Part shown: positions 48,310-59,850 of the stretch, piece after piece
Layout: every line of letters begins with the position of its first letter
Position numbering within the stretch: position 1 is the stretch's first letter
Assembly (NCBI GenBank): GCA_032622095.1
Contig: CP136066.1
Span: 66,536,278-66,600,277, forward strand
DNA length: 64,000 nt
Direction of reading: 5' to 3'
Origin: Siphonodentalium dalli
Lineage: Eukaryota; Mollusca; Scaphopoda; Gadilida; Siphonodentaliidae
Position numbers and translations under genes: made by a program
Notes under the pieces: generated by a model
Seen by the model: only the letters and a program-made list of their open reading frames with translations
Told to the model about the DNA's origin: nothing
The model's database searches: none

Positions 48310-48665
48310 TTCACCCTGGTAAATTTGTTAAAGTCACCAGTGTATTTAACCAAATAGATTTCACCCAGATGAATTGGAACCATATAAATAAACCCTGATA
48401 TTCACCCTGGTGTATTGCTCCACTATCAGCTTACAAAGTGACACATGAGTTTCAACAAAATTCACCCTGGTTTATTTCCTCCGCTACATGCAACTTGGCA
48501 ATTTCAGCCTTGTAATTTCACAATCATGTTTTCACCCTGACGATTTCAGCCGTATACTTTCATCCTAGCTTATTTACCCTTGTATTTTCATCCTAGTGAG
48601 TCCTATACCGTGTATTTTCACCCTGGTGATTTCAGTATTGTATTTTCACCCTGAGGAGTTGGTAT
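48310..48665. repeat. Degenerate ~28-bp 'TTTTCACCCTGGTGATTTCAG' repeat
   Basis: The core tcaccctggt or tcaccctga recurs about ten times with variable spacing (for example at 48308, 48401, 48462, 48530, 48617, 48645). It alternates with gatttcagc and tgtattt. This is a decayed minisatellite. The 70-codon frame before it (48110-48322) has no known domain. Confidence 0.65.
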
Positions 48666-48907
48666 ACCATATATAGTAGTTTTAATTAACCTGGTTTATA
48701 GAAGGCTTGAAGATACTCAATCCGATCAAATGGTCCCCATATCATAAAGTTACAACAACAACAACATTTCTTCAACATACGCCTTAGTTATCAGAATCGA
48801 TTAATTACAACAAAATAATGCTAACCACTGTCAATTATGGTACAACGTCTCCCAAAACGTGTTATTTATCAACAAGTTGTTCAAAGAAGTGTGCCCGATT
48901 CAGTGAA

Positions 48908-49822
48908 TTTCCGTTAAATTTGCGTTAAGTGTCAATCATCATGAAAAACAAAGTTATAAAGATCTATAAAGATAGATATATTTGAGAATACTTGTAAACA
49001 CACAGCAGTAGTAACTCACCCTCTGTCCCACTCCTTCCATCTCTTCTGCCTCAACTTAATGTTAGTAACTTGTTATTTTCATTCCCCCCCCCCCCAACCT
49101 GTTCTCTTTAAAGGCACGTGAGGCCTTAGTTGTCGAAAATATTCATATTTGTTCCAATCACCGTAAACAGAAAAAACATTTAAACGCATACAGTTTCGTT
49201 CATATATACCATGACCATCGCGTAAACAGCATGTTATCATAAAGACCTATTATATTTTACCTAAGCAAGAGCATGATTGTGTTACAGAAGACAGCACAAT
49301 GCTACTGGCTAATCACACACAAATGGCATAAACGCTCTTTATTAGTTCCATATCAGGAATTCACCCACAAAGAACGCTCTTTATGTTTACCATCATAATA
49401 TAAACAAACACCAGAAAAGTTACTTTTTATGCTCTTGTTTACATAACAATAGTCAAACATATGACAATAACATACTGTTTATGCGATATTTCTTATTTGT
49501 ATACGGACAAAGTCTGTCTACATTTTGATGTTCTTTCTGTTAGTGGCGGTTTTTGACCGGTGTAAATATTTTCACAGAATACCCACCGCCAAGGCCAACC
49601 GTACCTTTAACTCAGCCTCTTGTCATACGCTCCTTCTACATACTATTCTACATGCTTTTCTTTTCCGAGGAGATAACTTCAAATAAGCGGTGACCCGCTT
49701 GTTGTTAGATCCTCGTCACCCTCCTTTTCTTCTAACCTGTCATTTAATTTAACTCATATTGTTCAATGTCTTATTCCATGTATACATGTATTAATTGAGG
49801 GTAGAATAAATATTGTTTACAC
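48908..49822 (+). mobile_element. 915-bp insertion with 16-bp target duplication (LINE/SINE-type tail)
   Basis: caaagaagtgtgcccg (48892-48907) and caaagaagtgtgaccg (49823-49838) flank it; 15 of 16 bases match. The right end gtagaataaatattgttta resembles a LINE 3' tail. A long, imperfectly conserved duplication is typical of target-primed retrotransposition. The TTAA MITE copy B (49112-49606) is nested in it. No open frame remains, so it is a 5'-truncated copy. Confidence 0.7.
49112..49606 (+). mobile_element. TTAA-flanked MITE (piggyBac-like), copy B
   Basis: 495 bp between TTAA at 49108-49111 and 49607-49610. It is nearly identical to 17673-18165 by eye, with the same ends AGGCACGTGAGGCC and GGCCAACCGTACCT. 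Two independent insertions with the same ends confirm the family boundaries. Confidence 0.9.
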
Positions 49823-50082
49823 CAAAGAAGTGTGACCGTATTACCACTTGATTTTAAAGGTATCCATCTTCATCGGCAATTTTGTCCGAGACCGTCGTCT
49901 TGAGATGTTTTTTTTTCAGGCCACAAATAAGTACATATCTCGAGAAATAAGAATTTCTAAAACGATATCTGATCACTCTGGTCTTTGATGGGTGGTTCTT
50001 CGACTCGAATCAAATATATATTTACCCCCGAAGCCAAAGAAATGGTAATTTGGGAGCGTTAACTCGGATTTTGCATCTTTAA

Positions 50083-50990
50083 ACTATGAGAACAATCATG
50101 GGAGCTGATATTACTGACACATGTGATTACCTAAGGTGTTAAACACTGCATGACTTCGCTGCATAGTTATAACACTATTCTTACCACAGTTTGTTCACTT
50201 TTGAGTATGACGCCGGGTACTCAATTGTTTTGCACTGATTTATGATTTTGTTCTCGCACAAAAAGACAAAACAACCCAGATGTAAAATGTTTTATTATGA
50301 AATAGAGTTATCGCTCATATTTCCATGGTGATTTCAGACTTGCATTTTGACACGTAAAATTTCTATGATGTACCAACATTATTGTTAAAAAATGTATCAA
50401 ACAAAATATCGCCTTCAAATTTGGAAATAATTCTAATATCCGGCATACAAGACTTTTGATTCCATCGGTGCGTGAGAGGAAAGATGCTACGCATTTTATT
50501 ATATGATCAATAAAGGGCGTTTATTATCATATTTGTATATGTGTAGGTAAATTGGCACCAAGTGGCAATAAAGAGCGTTTACATTCAGCTTAGACGATAT
50601 TAAGGGAGAATAGAGGTAACATATTTCCCCGGAGTGTCTTCTGGAATAGGGACTCATAATTTACTCATTCTTTACCCGAGCAACTACAGGTACCCCAGCT
50701 AACACTATATCAGTACTATCTGAGACAACATACATAATATGCAACGAAGTAGTATATGAGTGCAGGATGATAAAACATGCATATAATAGCATGGGACGCA
50801 ATGCACCGCTTATACACAAGAAAATAATTAATTAATATTTGCCTCTATGTGTTTATACAACCATGAATAATGCTGAACAGAAAAGTAACTAATCATGGCC
50901 TTAATACAGGAACCCACAGGACCCTTCTTATGTTCATCCATATAGTTATGTACTCTTGACACATTACCCCACCCCTCACATTAGGTAGGT
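50083..50990. other. Region with no identified gene
   Basis: It contains the paired words ataaagggcgttta and ataaagagcgttta at 50512-50580, related to the module in the MITEs and the palindrome. Otherwise it is AT-rich with no repeats or frames of note. Confidence 0.3.
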
Positions 50991-51464
50991 GTTCACTCCT
51001 GCCTTTGTTAGTGTAAACATATTTTTATTTCCAAATCCAAACATAATACACATAATACACAAATGACATAAATATATAACATATAAGAGATAATGTATGG
51101 AAATGAGGATCAGACAACAAGCCCGAGGGCTTATATGAAGTCTTCTCCTCTTTGGCGACATGCCCCTTCCCCAATAAGTGAGTGAGGGGTATCGATCAGA
51201 CGGGAAATGATATAAATAATGTTTTTTAAAGGAGAAGTAACTATGTTTGAGTTGGGGATGGAAACAGCGGGAAGATAGTGTTAGGGATAGCAGGAGGCAG
51301 AGAGAGAGAGAGATAGAGAGAGAGAAAGAGAGAGAGAATGAGAGAGAGTGAGAAAGTGGAGGGGGCAGAGTGTTCAATAATTTAGTTGCTGCGTGATGAA
51401 AATTATGCTCGTAGTAATATGCATGCGTCAGGCTCCATGGGAGGGGGTCAATCGCAATGGCCAA
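50991..51464 (-). mobile_element. LINE 3' end with GA/CT microsatellite
   Basis: The minus strand ends ggaaataaaaatatgttta, with agccctcgggcttgttgtctg upstream, a common layout of invertebrate LINE 3' UTRs. A (GA)n run of about 60 bp, with interruptions, lies at 51299-51356. The long minus frame 51464-50976 crosses the microsatellite and is not a convincing gene, although its HNFHHAATKLLNTLPP could be the tail of an RT. Confidence 0.4.
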
Positions 51465-52464
51465 TTCCTATTTCAATGGGGTTCACTGTGAATATCGCTG
51501 CATTCTTCATGTAGAATCATTTCACGTATATACATGATAGTGACAAGTAAGTAACTTACAAAATAATCGTTATCGGAAGACATTTAGTACTACATATATA
51601 ATGGGGAACATCGTGCTGCCGCATAACGCGGCCGGAATCCAAAGCAATTTGTTACCCATACAGATCATGGAAATCTTTTTGTTTTCATAATATATGTCCG
51701 TACTGCATTAAATATTTGTTACTTCAAATGGGGAACTTTTTAGTAATGGGACATGCAGGGCATTTTGAGGTTTTGTGTATGCAGCCAACACAGACGCATG
51801 TGCATGTAGAAAAAATTGACAAAGTATACAATTGAATAAAGAATCGTTAAATATTCAAGGAAATACAGACAAACAATGACAACCGATGGCTGAAATATGT
51901 AGTAGCTGTTTGTAAATTGGCAATTCACATTGGCCTGTATAGTGTATATCGGGTAATTTGGTTTACACGGACTATTACCACATCATACATGTATTATGGT
52001 TTATATGAGATGCTTTGCGTTTTACCATCGACACCGATTACAGCAAAGTGAGGTCTTATGTTACCATAGTAATGAGTATACTCTTTCGCCATATTGTTTG
52101 GAAGGCAACCGAGGTTTTCCAAAGTATGTTGCAAATAAAATTGATGACACCACATTAAATTTAATTAAATTTACAGGACGATTTTTAGGACACGGAAAAT
52201 TATATGTTATACTCTGATAAACTCGATAAAAACATTCGTAATATCAGTATTTACGATGACAATACAAGTGTAGCTGGAGAACACAATGGTAAATTCAGAA
52301 GTGACCATGCTTGTTTACCAACTCAAGGTCTTACTTACATTAGTTGACTCTAGAAACTCTGCTAAAACTATGCAAGTTCCATATTACACTGATTTTCCTG
52401 TGGTAAAGTCAAAATAAACCCTGGTGTGCTCACGTATACATTGGTTTTTCTCATTTTGTGTTTT
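51465..52464. other. Region with no identified gene
   Basis: AT-rich DNA with a 73-codon frame at 51996-52217 that shows no domain. No repeat partner was found in the window. Confidence 0.3.
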
Positions 52465-52710
52465 TTTAAACACCCTAGTAGAATCAATGTAAGCCTCTCA
52501 TTACTTTGGTATTAGCATGTTGAATTCTCACTCACCACAGTAAACGCACGTGAACCGTGATTTACACACGTATACATTGGTTTTACCAGCGTGTTTTTGA
52601 AATACCTTAGTAGAATCAATGTACAAGCCTCGCATTACTTTGATATTATCATGGTGAATTCTCAATTCGCCCCAGTAAACCCAATGTAATGCGTGATTTA
52701 CACTGGTTAA

Positions 52711-53102
52711 CCCTTTACCCAACAAACCGGCCAAAACCGGCCAAATAAAGCTTCAACAGCCTAAAATATCTTCGGTCTGTCTCAATAAAACCATACAATT
52801 ATGGATATCATTGGAACCGGCTCATTGACCACATTGTGATAGTTACAGTTATGCCCTGTGCCAATGCATTCTCTTATATATGCGAGTCGACCATAGGTCG
52901 CCTCGCATATATAAGAGAATGCATTGGCCTAAAAACATTCTTTTTTTAACACTTTTTACCATTTTTTCTTACATTCTTTAACAATTTTATATTTTTTAAT
53001 GTGTTAAGCCAATGCATTCTCTTATATATGCGAGGCGACCTATGGTCGACTCGCATATATAAGAGAATGCATTGGCACAGGGCCGTTCTGTTGGGTAAAG
53101 GG
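52711..53102. mobile_element. TTAA-flanked double-hairpin element, copy 3
   Basis: TTAA at 52707-52710 and 53103-53106. The ends CCCTTTACCCAACA and TGTTGGGTAAAGGG are perfect inverted copies. Two ~70-bp hairpins (gccaatgcattctcttatat ... gagaatgcattggc) lie at about 52860-52928 and 53010-53075. Their tips are reverse complements of each other (gagtcgaccataggtcgcc versus ggcgacctatggtcgactc). A short tcttacattctttaacaatt block lies between them, the same minisatellite word as in copies 1 and 2. Confidence 0.9.
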
Positions 53103-53370
53103 TTAATATTGGTTTACCAGTGTTTTGAAACACCTAAGTAGAATCAATGTAAGCCTCTCATTACTTTGGTATTAGCATGTTGAATTCTCACTCACCACAG
53201 TAAACGCATGTAAACCGTGATTTACACTAGTTTGCATTGGTTTTACCAGCGTGTTTTTGAAATACCTTAGTAGAATCAATGTACAAGCCTCGCATTACTT
53301 TGATATTATCATGGTGAATTCTCAATTCGCCCCAGTAAACCCAATGAAATGCGTGATTTACACTGGTTAA

Positions 53371-53763
53371 CCCTTTACCCAACAAACCGGCCAAAACCGG
53401 CCAAATAAAGCTTCAACAGCCTAAAATATCTTCGGTCTGTCTCAATAAAACCATACAATTATGGATATCATTGGAACCGGCTCATTGACCACATTGTGAT
53501 AGTTACAGTTATGCCCTGTTCCAATGCATTCTCTTATATATGCGAGTCGACCATAGGTCGCCTCGCATATATAAGAGAATGCATTGGCCTAAAAACATTC
53601 TTTTTTTAACACTTTTTACCATTTTTTTCTTACATTCTTTAACAATTATATATTTTTTAATGTGTTAAGCCAATGCATTCTCTTATATATGCGAGGCGAC
53701 CTATGGTCGACTCGCATATATAAGAGAATGCATTGGCACAGGGCCGTTCTGTTGGGTAAAGGG
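53371..53763. mobile_element. TTAA-flanked double-hairpin element, copy 4
   Basis: Same structure as 52711-53102, with TTAA at 53367-53370 and 53764-53767. It differs by single bases and a one-base indel. It lies in the duplicated 660-bp block. Confidence 0.9.
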
Positions 53764-54310
53764 TTAATATTGGTTTACCAGTGTTTTGAAACACCTAAGT
53801 AGAATCATCGTAAGCCTCGCATTACTTTGATATTATCATGGTGAATTCTCAATTTACCCCCAATACACCCGTATAAACCGTGATTTACAATGGTTTACAT
53901 TGCTTTGATATTATCATGGTGAATTCTCAATTTACCCCCAATACACCCGTATAAACCGTGATTTACAATGGTTTACATTGCTTTGATATTATCATGGTGA
54001 ATTCTCAATTTACCCCCAATACACTCGTATAAACCGTGATTTACAATGGTTTACATTGGGTTTACCTGGGTGATTTTTATAAGGGTTTGCAGGGGGTTCA
54101 TCAATCGACCTTATTATGTATATTATATAACCAGTTGCACTTAATCACGAGTGTAAAACCATAACTCCTCCATACAAATACACACCGTAATATGTGCGAT
54201 AAATGAATATGGTGTTCGTGTTGGTATGTCCCCGTTCATTAATTATTTTCGAAACGTTAACTGCCAACAAATTTGATATGTCCTAAGAGACTGATGTTTC
54301 AACACTTGGT

Positions 54311-56152
54311 ATGGATTGAGCCCATTGCTGTTACAGTGGGTCTCCTAAATATGTCAAAGTCACTGTTCGTATATTCCACCCTTTGTAAGAATGGTCCACA
54401 GAGACATGGGTCGCATGGCGACTGGAGATAGGGAAAGGAAGTGTCTCACCCCCAACTTTGGTCAAAACGTTGAACAATTGGAAATTTCATTCCTGGCACA
54501 AGATTGAAACGTTGATATTTATAAGTTAAGTGAAACAAGTTGCTTATTTTTCTTTCTGTCACTCACATGTTTGGATTTGCGTACCTCGAGACGGAGCCAT
54601 GTTGGAATCACCAACAGTTGGAATGCTTGACTTCCCAGTTTAAAAATTACAACCCATGTATGAAGGTTGCAATTCTAATTCTCGGAATTTGTGTCTGGAT
54701 CAAAGAGGAGTGCAATTGAAATCTCCAAATTAGACGTCCCAGTCTACATGATACACACCCAATTTATATAAACACCTCAAACTATATATTTAAGTAAACC
54801 CCCTCACATATTTTACTGTATATCTCATTATTATCCACCCCTTAACTAACACTCTTTCTTATTGGGCAAAAGCCGCCACGTGATAATCCGGGAAAAAGTC
54901 ATATTGGACTCCCGAATGTCCTATTTGACTCCCAAGTGTGATATATCACTTTTTTATCTGGACTGAAACGTCACGAATTAACTATTGCGAAATGAATCGG
55001 TGAAATTGTGATGCGCGCGCAGACGTTTCACTTCCGCGTTGAGTTCTTTTTTCATTTCCGTGTTTACTGTTCCAAATCATGATTTCTGATGATCAAATAG
55101 AGGCTTTAAAGAGAATTAAGTGCCGACAAATACCAACAATAACCACTAAAGTTGTATTCCCAAAGTTTGGATAAACATACAGATGGATAATAAAAATGTC
55201 ATTATACAATGTTGTGTTCAGTATGAGTTTTTCTTGTACTCGTCCAGGTTGTGGTTAAAAGTCATATTGGACTCGACACTGCGTGTTTCGTCCAATATGA
55301 TTTTTCACCACAACCTGGACTCGTACAAGAAAAACACATACTGTACACAACATTGTATAATAACTTTATAATAATAATCATGAGGTCTCTTCCCAGATAA
55401 ATTGTACACTTATAATAAAGAATGATGAAGCGAGATCATTTCAACCTGTGGTATAAGGATTATTTGATAGTTTTTAATTTTTTCAAAATGTAGGCCCCTA
55501 CTAGCTGCGAAGGAATTGCTATACATTCTTAATTACATCCTCCCTTCTCCGTACTAGGACATGAGGTCGAGGGGTTCCCTATGTCAAATGTCGGGATAGC
55601 TTAGGGGTGTAATTATAGTCGAAACTGGTGCAGAAATGTACATAATTAATTAAGGCATATTGTCAGATTTTATACGTTATACATGCATACCACTCGCATA
55701 CCACAGTCACACCTACACAATAACTTAGAAGCAAACATGCAAACATAATATGAACACACACATAACAAAAATGTCAAAACAATAAAGAAATTCCCGCGTC
55801 GCTATCGACGCTGTATGGGCCGTTGTGATTGGAGTATATGGCGTGAGCCAATCAAATTATGTCTAGGATCGGTACTGCAGAAATTCTAATGAATTGAATA
55901 CCAATTAAATGAAACGGAATGTATACGGTCGGTCATAATTAATTAGTTTGCGAAAACTATTCGAATATAATACAATTAAGCAAGTATATACTGGATCATC
56001 CCTCTACACCACAACCATGCTGTCTCTCAATGATATCATTATACGACCTATTATAGAATAATGTGATGTCGCATGGAAGCTATACTTTGTGGGGTTATTA
56101 CGTAAGTTAGAGAAGTTACAGAGCAACAATAATGGTACCTAGTTTGATGAAG
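54311..56152 (+). repeat. 1.8-kb direct duplication, first copy
   Basis: It begins atggattgagcccattgctg and matches 62191-64000 to the window end with about 97% identity by eye. It includes a gtcatattggactc block, a hairpin (55201-55361) and the start of a LINE RT tail (about 56030). A short ATG frame MISDDQIEALKRIKCRQIPT (55081) is open for 32 codons in both copies; I cannot assign it. Confidence 0.9.
55201..55361. repeat. 161-bp hairpin
   Basis: attatacaatgttgtg at the left pairs with cacaacattgtataat at the right. tttttcttgtactcgtccag and gttgtgg pair with their complements, and tcatattgga pairs with tccaatatga at the tip. In the second copy the left half is missing (63081-63086 joins tcattatg to tggttaaaag), so only one copy has the full hairpin. 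Confidence 0.9.
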
Positions 56153-56815
56153 TATAGTTACGACTGCTAATATGGAACTTAACTTCGATTAAATACAGGC
56201 TACTTAGAGCAGACATGATTAGATAGAAACTTTTTTAATGGACTGTACAACATAGACCAAACACAGTTCTTTAAGTATAACACCTACGTTGGAACACGTG
56301 GACATAAATTCCAACTATAATGTAAAGTAAAGCATAAATATAAACATGTGCGGAAGTTCTCATTCTCACAGCGAGTATGTGCTGAATGGAACAATCTACC
56401 CCTCATGTAGTTCAATCGCCCACATTAATACATTTAAAAGAAAAAATACTTTCATCTAGCACCAGGAAGGTTCGTACACGACCTCAAGGACTAAATTTGG
56501 AATCTGACAATTCCAGTGCGATCCGAAGAAGTAATACCAAACATATTGGAGATGGATATTATTTTAACTTTATGTATCCACTTTTTCGTATAATTGGAAC
56601 CATAAATCCAAACTGGATTTGTTTCAAGTAAATAATATAGTGTTATGTTGTTTCGTTTTGTATTGTATTTCTTCTTTCATTGGTGCACTTGCTCATGTGT
56701 GTTGAAATTTGACTACTGCTTTTGGTTCTGATTTTATGTAGGTTTTCCTGTTGACCAGACCCGGTCCTCTGTTATTTATGACACTTATGCACAGATAAAG
56801 ATTATTTACAAAACA
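56030..56815 (+). pseudogene. LINE RT C-terminus and 3' UTR fragment
   Basis: DIIIRPIIE.CDVAWK (about 56032-56090) is the 'RP.LEY....W' motif of LINE RT C-termini. Later KFSFSQRVCAEWNNLP (about 56348-56395) and VVQSPTLIHLKEKI match the terminal 'FF..R....WN.LP..VV' motif. Stops and frame changes break it. A 3' UTR with attatttacaaaac follows and ends near 56815. The same tail begins again at 63870 and runs off the window. Confidence 0.7.
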
Positions 56816-57025
56816 GAAGGCAATCAATTCCTTTAATGATCCAAGTATCACATGGGAATCGTGAATATCCACAAAACATCCGCAAGTAATGCGTCGAAAA
56901 CGATCATCAAAAACATAGTTGAGGGCGCTATTTATGATCTACCGTTTTTGGGCGATGGAAGCATTAACGCTCTTTATAACGGGCGTTCATTGGCCGACAA
57001 AAATTTAAAACGTGTTAAAACTTTC
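56816..57025. other. Unassigned, with an aacgctctttat word
   Basis: The 73-codon frame at 56852-57073 has no domain and runs into the G-run repeat. One copy of aacgctctttat occurs at 56967. Confidence 0.3.
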
Positions 57026-58567
57026 TCTTCTGAGCAGGGGGGGGGGGTCTGCAAAAAAAAAATCCGTATATAGGGCCGGGGTATGTGGGTGGTCCAGACG
57101 CCGAAAAAATTTACAAGTACTGACCATGTACTGTTGTTTTTAAGCATGTTAGTACCATGCTTGTTGGTATAGGGCTATATAGGCAGCTATAGTGACTCTT
57201 TAGACTCAGATTTAGCAACATTCTGGATTTCACAGGATCCCGGCCCACTTCACAGTGGACCAGATTACGCGTTCAACAGTGATTATCAGAAAATGCAGCA
57301 AAATATTTGTAGATTTACATGTACCAATCAGTACCAATAGGCAAAATTAGTAATATTTTGCCTATTGTTACAAGTCAATAAAGGACAATTACTCTGGCAT
57401 GCATTGATGGGCAAAACCTGTGATATGTGCATATTCGTTCGCTCATGCTGGTCTATACCCGTACCAAAGAACATCAAAATCTGTTAACCCATGGTTGAGT
57501 TATAATAATGCAAAATGTGTTTACGGACGGAACAAGGCCGGTAACTCTGGTATGCAGTGACAGGCGAAACCTGTGATATGAAGTAATATGTGCATACATC
57601 CTTCCCCTATCATTCTGGTCTATCACCATACCAAACCACATCAAAATTCGACAACCGACACTTAAATTATATTGCAAAAACTTTGTACGGACTGAATTTC
57701 ATAAAGTCGAACAGGGCCCATAACTCTGGTAGGCATTGATGGTCACAACCCGTGATATTATGCATATTCTTTCCCCATTTATGGTCCATCACCATGCCAT
57801 AGGGCATAAAAATATGACAACCGACCGAGTTATAATGCAAAATGTTTGTACGCACGGACGGCTCGAGACGTCAACTATATACCCGCCGACTAATATCGGG
57901 GGGTATAATAACCATATATCTATGTGTATACCTAACCAAAACCAATTCCCCTCCCCCACCCCACCTCGGTGGACAGACTAAAGAGTTCTTTGGTCATACA
58001 CAAATAATTGTGGAACCCCTGACCTGTTTACCACTGGCCAGTGTTCTCTGTCAGACACAACACACTCGATATATTAAGGCTATAATGGGGTCTAGGGCGA
58101 TTTGTGACATATAGTGTACATACACAATGCTTTATTATTGTTGTTAGATACTGAAAACACCAGGAAACATCTGGAAATACAGTTTATTTTTCTTTCTTTT
58201 TTTATCTGTGTTTACCAATTAAGCATGTTATTGCTTGAGTCTTAATGGTACACAGCAAGAGTTTGCACCAAAAAAGAATAGTGGAATGGGATTGAAAGGC
58301 AGTTAACACAGTTATTGAAGAACGGCTAAAAAAAACCTCTGAAATTTTGATAAAAACATGAGACAGGGGGTCTGCTAAAAAATTCCGTATATAGGGCCGG
58401 GGTGGGTGGGTGGTCCAGAGGCCGGTGGGGGGTGGGTCCCCAAAATTTTGGAGGAAAAAAATATTTTTTTTACATAAATGGGGTGGTGGGTCCATCGGGG
58501 TCGGAAAAAAAAAATATTTGGGCCCCATATGTGCAATTTTTTTTCAGACCCCCCCCCTGTTCTGAGA
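57026..58567. repeat. Element-like region bounded by inverted G/C-run ends
   Basis: Left ctgagcaggggggggggtct and right agacccccccccctgttctg are inverted, each next to A/T-runs. The block ccgtatatagggccgggg occurs at 57063 and again at 58387 in direct orientation, suggesting a smaller copy (58360-58560) nested at the right end. No coding sequence is seen. Confidence 0.45.
57380..57885. repeat. Three diverged ~150-180-bp tandem repeats ('ataactctggtatgcattgatgg')
   Basis: The words actctggcatgcattgatgg, actctggtatgcagtgacag and actctggtaggcattgatgg start at 57391, 57544 and 57723. Each is followed by acctgtgatat, ggtctat and accatacca. This style of repeat is common in mollusc genomes. Confidence 0.65.
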
Positions 58568-58758
58568 GTCGATATCTGGTCACCAAAACCTCATATTAAA
58601 GCCACATGGCGGTTTGCGCTCCAAAATACGCATAATATTATTCCGTTTTGAAATTTTCTCAGTATCGAAAAAGGTCGATAAATATCTGAATTATCTTTCT
58701 ACGAACATTATATAACCGAAAAAGACGCATTGAAGTAATGAAAAAACAGCCATTTGTA

Positions 58759-59258
58759 TGGAATCCTATTACGGCCACTTGCTAATGGCGCTTTCGGCGC
58801 TTTCGGCGCGATGCGCCGAAAGCGCCGAAAGCGACAAAAAGTGCGCCATTAGTAACGCGCCGAAAGCGCCGAAAGCGACAAAAAGTGCGCCGTAACGGCG
58901 CACTATTTGTCGCTTTCGGCGCTTTCGGCGCTTTCGGCGCGGTGCGCCGAAAGCGACAAAATGTGCGCCATTAGCGTTATTTCGGCGCGCGCCGAAAGCG
59001 CCGAAAGCGACAAAAAGTGCGCCGATCGGCGCACATTTTGTCGCTTTCGGCGCTTTCGGCGCTTTCGGCGCGCGCCGAAACAACGCTAATGGCGCACTTT
59101 TTGTCGCTTTCGGCGCGCGCGCCGAAAGCGCCGAAAGCGACAAAAAGTGCGCCGATCGGCGCACATTTTGTCGCTTTCGGCGCTTTCGGCGCGATGCGCC
59201 GAAAGCGACAAAAAGTGCGCCGAAAGCGCCATTAGCAAGTGGCCGTAATAGGATTCCA
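58759..59258. mobile_element. 500-bp TA-flanked GC-rich foldback element
   Basis: The ends TGGAATCCTATTACGGCCAC and GTGGCCGTAATAGGATTCCA are perfect inverted copies, extended by TTGCTAATGGCGCTTTCGGC and its mirror. TA flanks both sides. The interior is made of GCGCCGAAAGCGACAAAA, GTGCGCCATTAG and GATCGGCGCAC in both orientations, giving many nested hairpins. The 178-codon and other Ala/Arg/Ser-rich frames here are artefacts of the repeat. Confidence 0.85.
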
Positions 59259-59850
59259 TAGTAACTTCTGTATGCCATTAAAATGGAGGCGTTTATTGTT
59301 GACAATTTTTTTCTAAATTTTACACACCGTGAAATTATCTATAAGTTTTATCAGAAATATGGAATTACAATTAGGTGAGTGAACTTCAAAAGCCACAGCT
59401 CCTGAACCCCCCCCCCCATTCGCATGGATGCAGGGATGTGGTAACGGAGAGTCCAACATGTTCTCTGCCTTGTTTGTTCAATGTTATAAAGTTCCATGTT
59501 AGAACATAAAAAAAGTTCCCATGTTTTGCACTGATGGAATAATATCTCTACAAGCACTATGCAGAGTAAAGTTTCATGGCACAATCTGGGGGGAGGGGTT
59601 CTTCTGACTTCAATTTCAACTACATGTTTGGGGGGGGGTGTCCACCTTGGGAAATTCCAACTGCATCCCCCCTTTAGTCAGAATCAGACCAACACAAGTT
59701 TTTGAATAATTCCATTTGCACCCCCCCCCCCCCTTGAACCTCAGTCAGGCCTAATTTCTAATATATTCATAAGCCATGGTTTTATATTTCTATATTCCTG
59801 GTATGAGAACATTGACAGATATTTTAACCTGAACATTTATTAGTTATTTG
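59259..59850. other. Unassigned, several C-runs
   Basis: C or G runs occur at 59408, 59632 and 59727-59742. There are no convincing frames. It probably belongs to the same decayed repeat landscape as the next entry. Confidence 0.3.

Larger units (their letters stand above)
48711..50078. mobile_element. AGGTACTCAATCC-family MITE, copy B, split by an insert
   Basis: The left part 48711-48907 and right part 49823-50078 together parallel copy A: gttatcagaatcgattaatt in the left, cgatatctgatcactctgg and ttgggagcgttaa in the right. The right flank is TTAA (50079-50082); the left is the decayed TTGA. The missing middle is the insert at 48908-49822. Confidence 0.75.
52465..54062. repeat. Tandem repeat array with a 660-bp duplication and 78-bp units
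   Basis: agtagaatcaatgtaagcc starts at 52477 and again at 53137, exactly 660 bp apart. Each 660-bp block has two ~130-bp sub-units and a TTAA element. After 53764 the array continues as three 78-bp units (gatattatcatggtgaattc at 53829, 53907 and 53985). The TTAA element was carried along by the block duplication rather than inserted twice. Confidence 0.85.

Noticed and set aside
50976-51464. 162-codon minus-strand frame with a Ser/Leu-rich centre
   Set aside because: The centre is a translated GA/CT microsatellite; only a LINE tail is credible there.
58769-59305. 178-codon Ala/Arg/Lys-rich frame and similar frames at 61543-62038 and 40751-41267
   Set aside because: They are translations of the GCGCCGAAAGCG word repeat, open on both strands because the words avoid stop codons.
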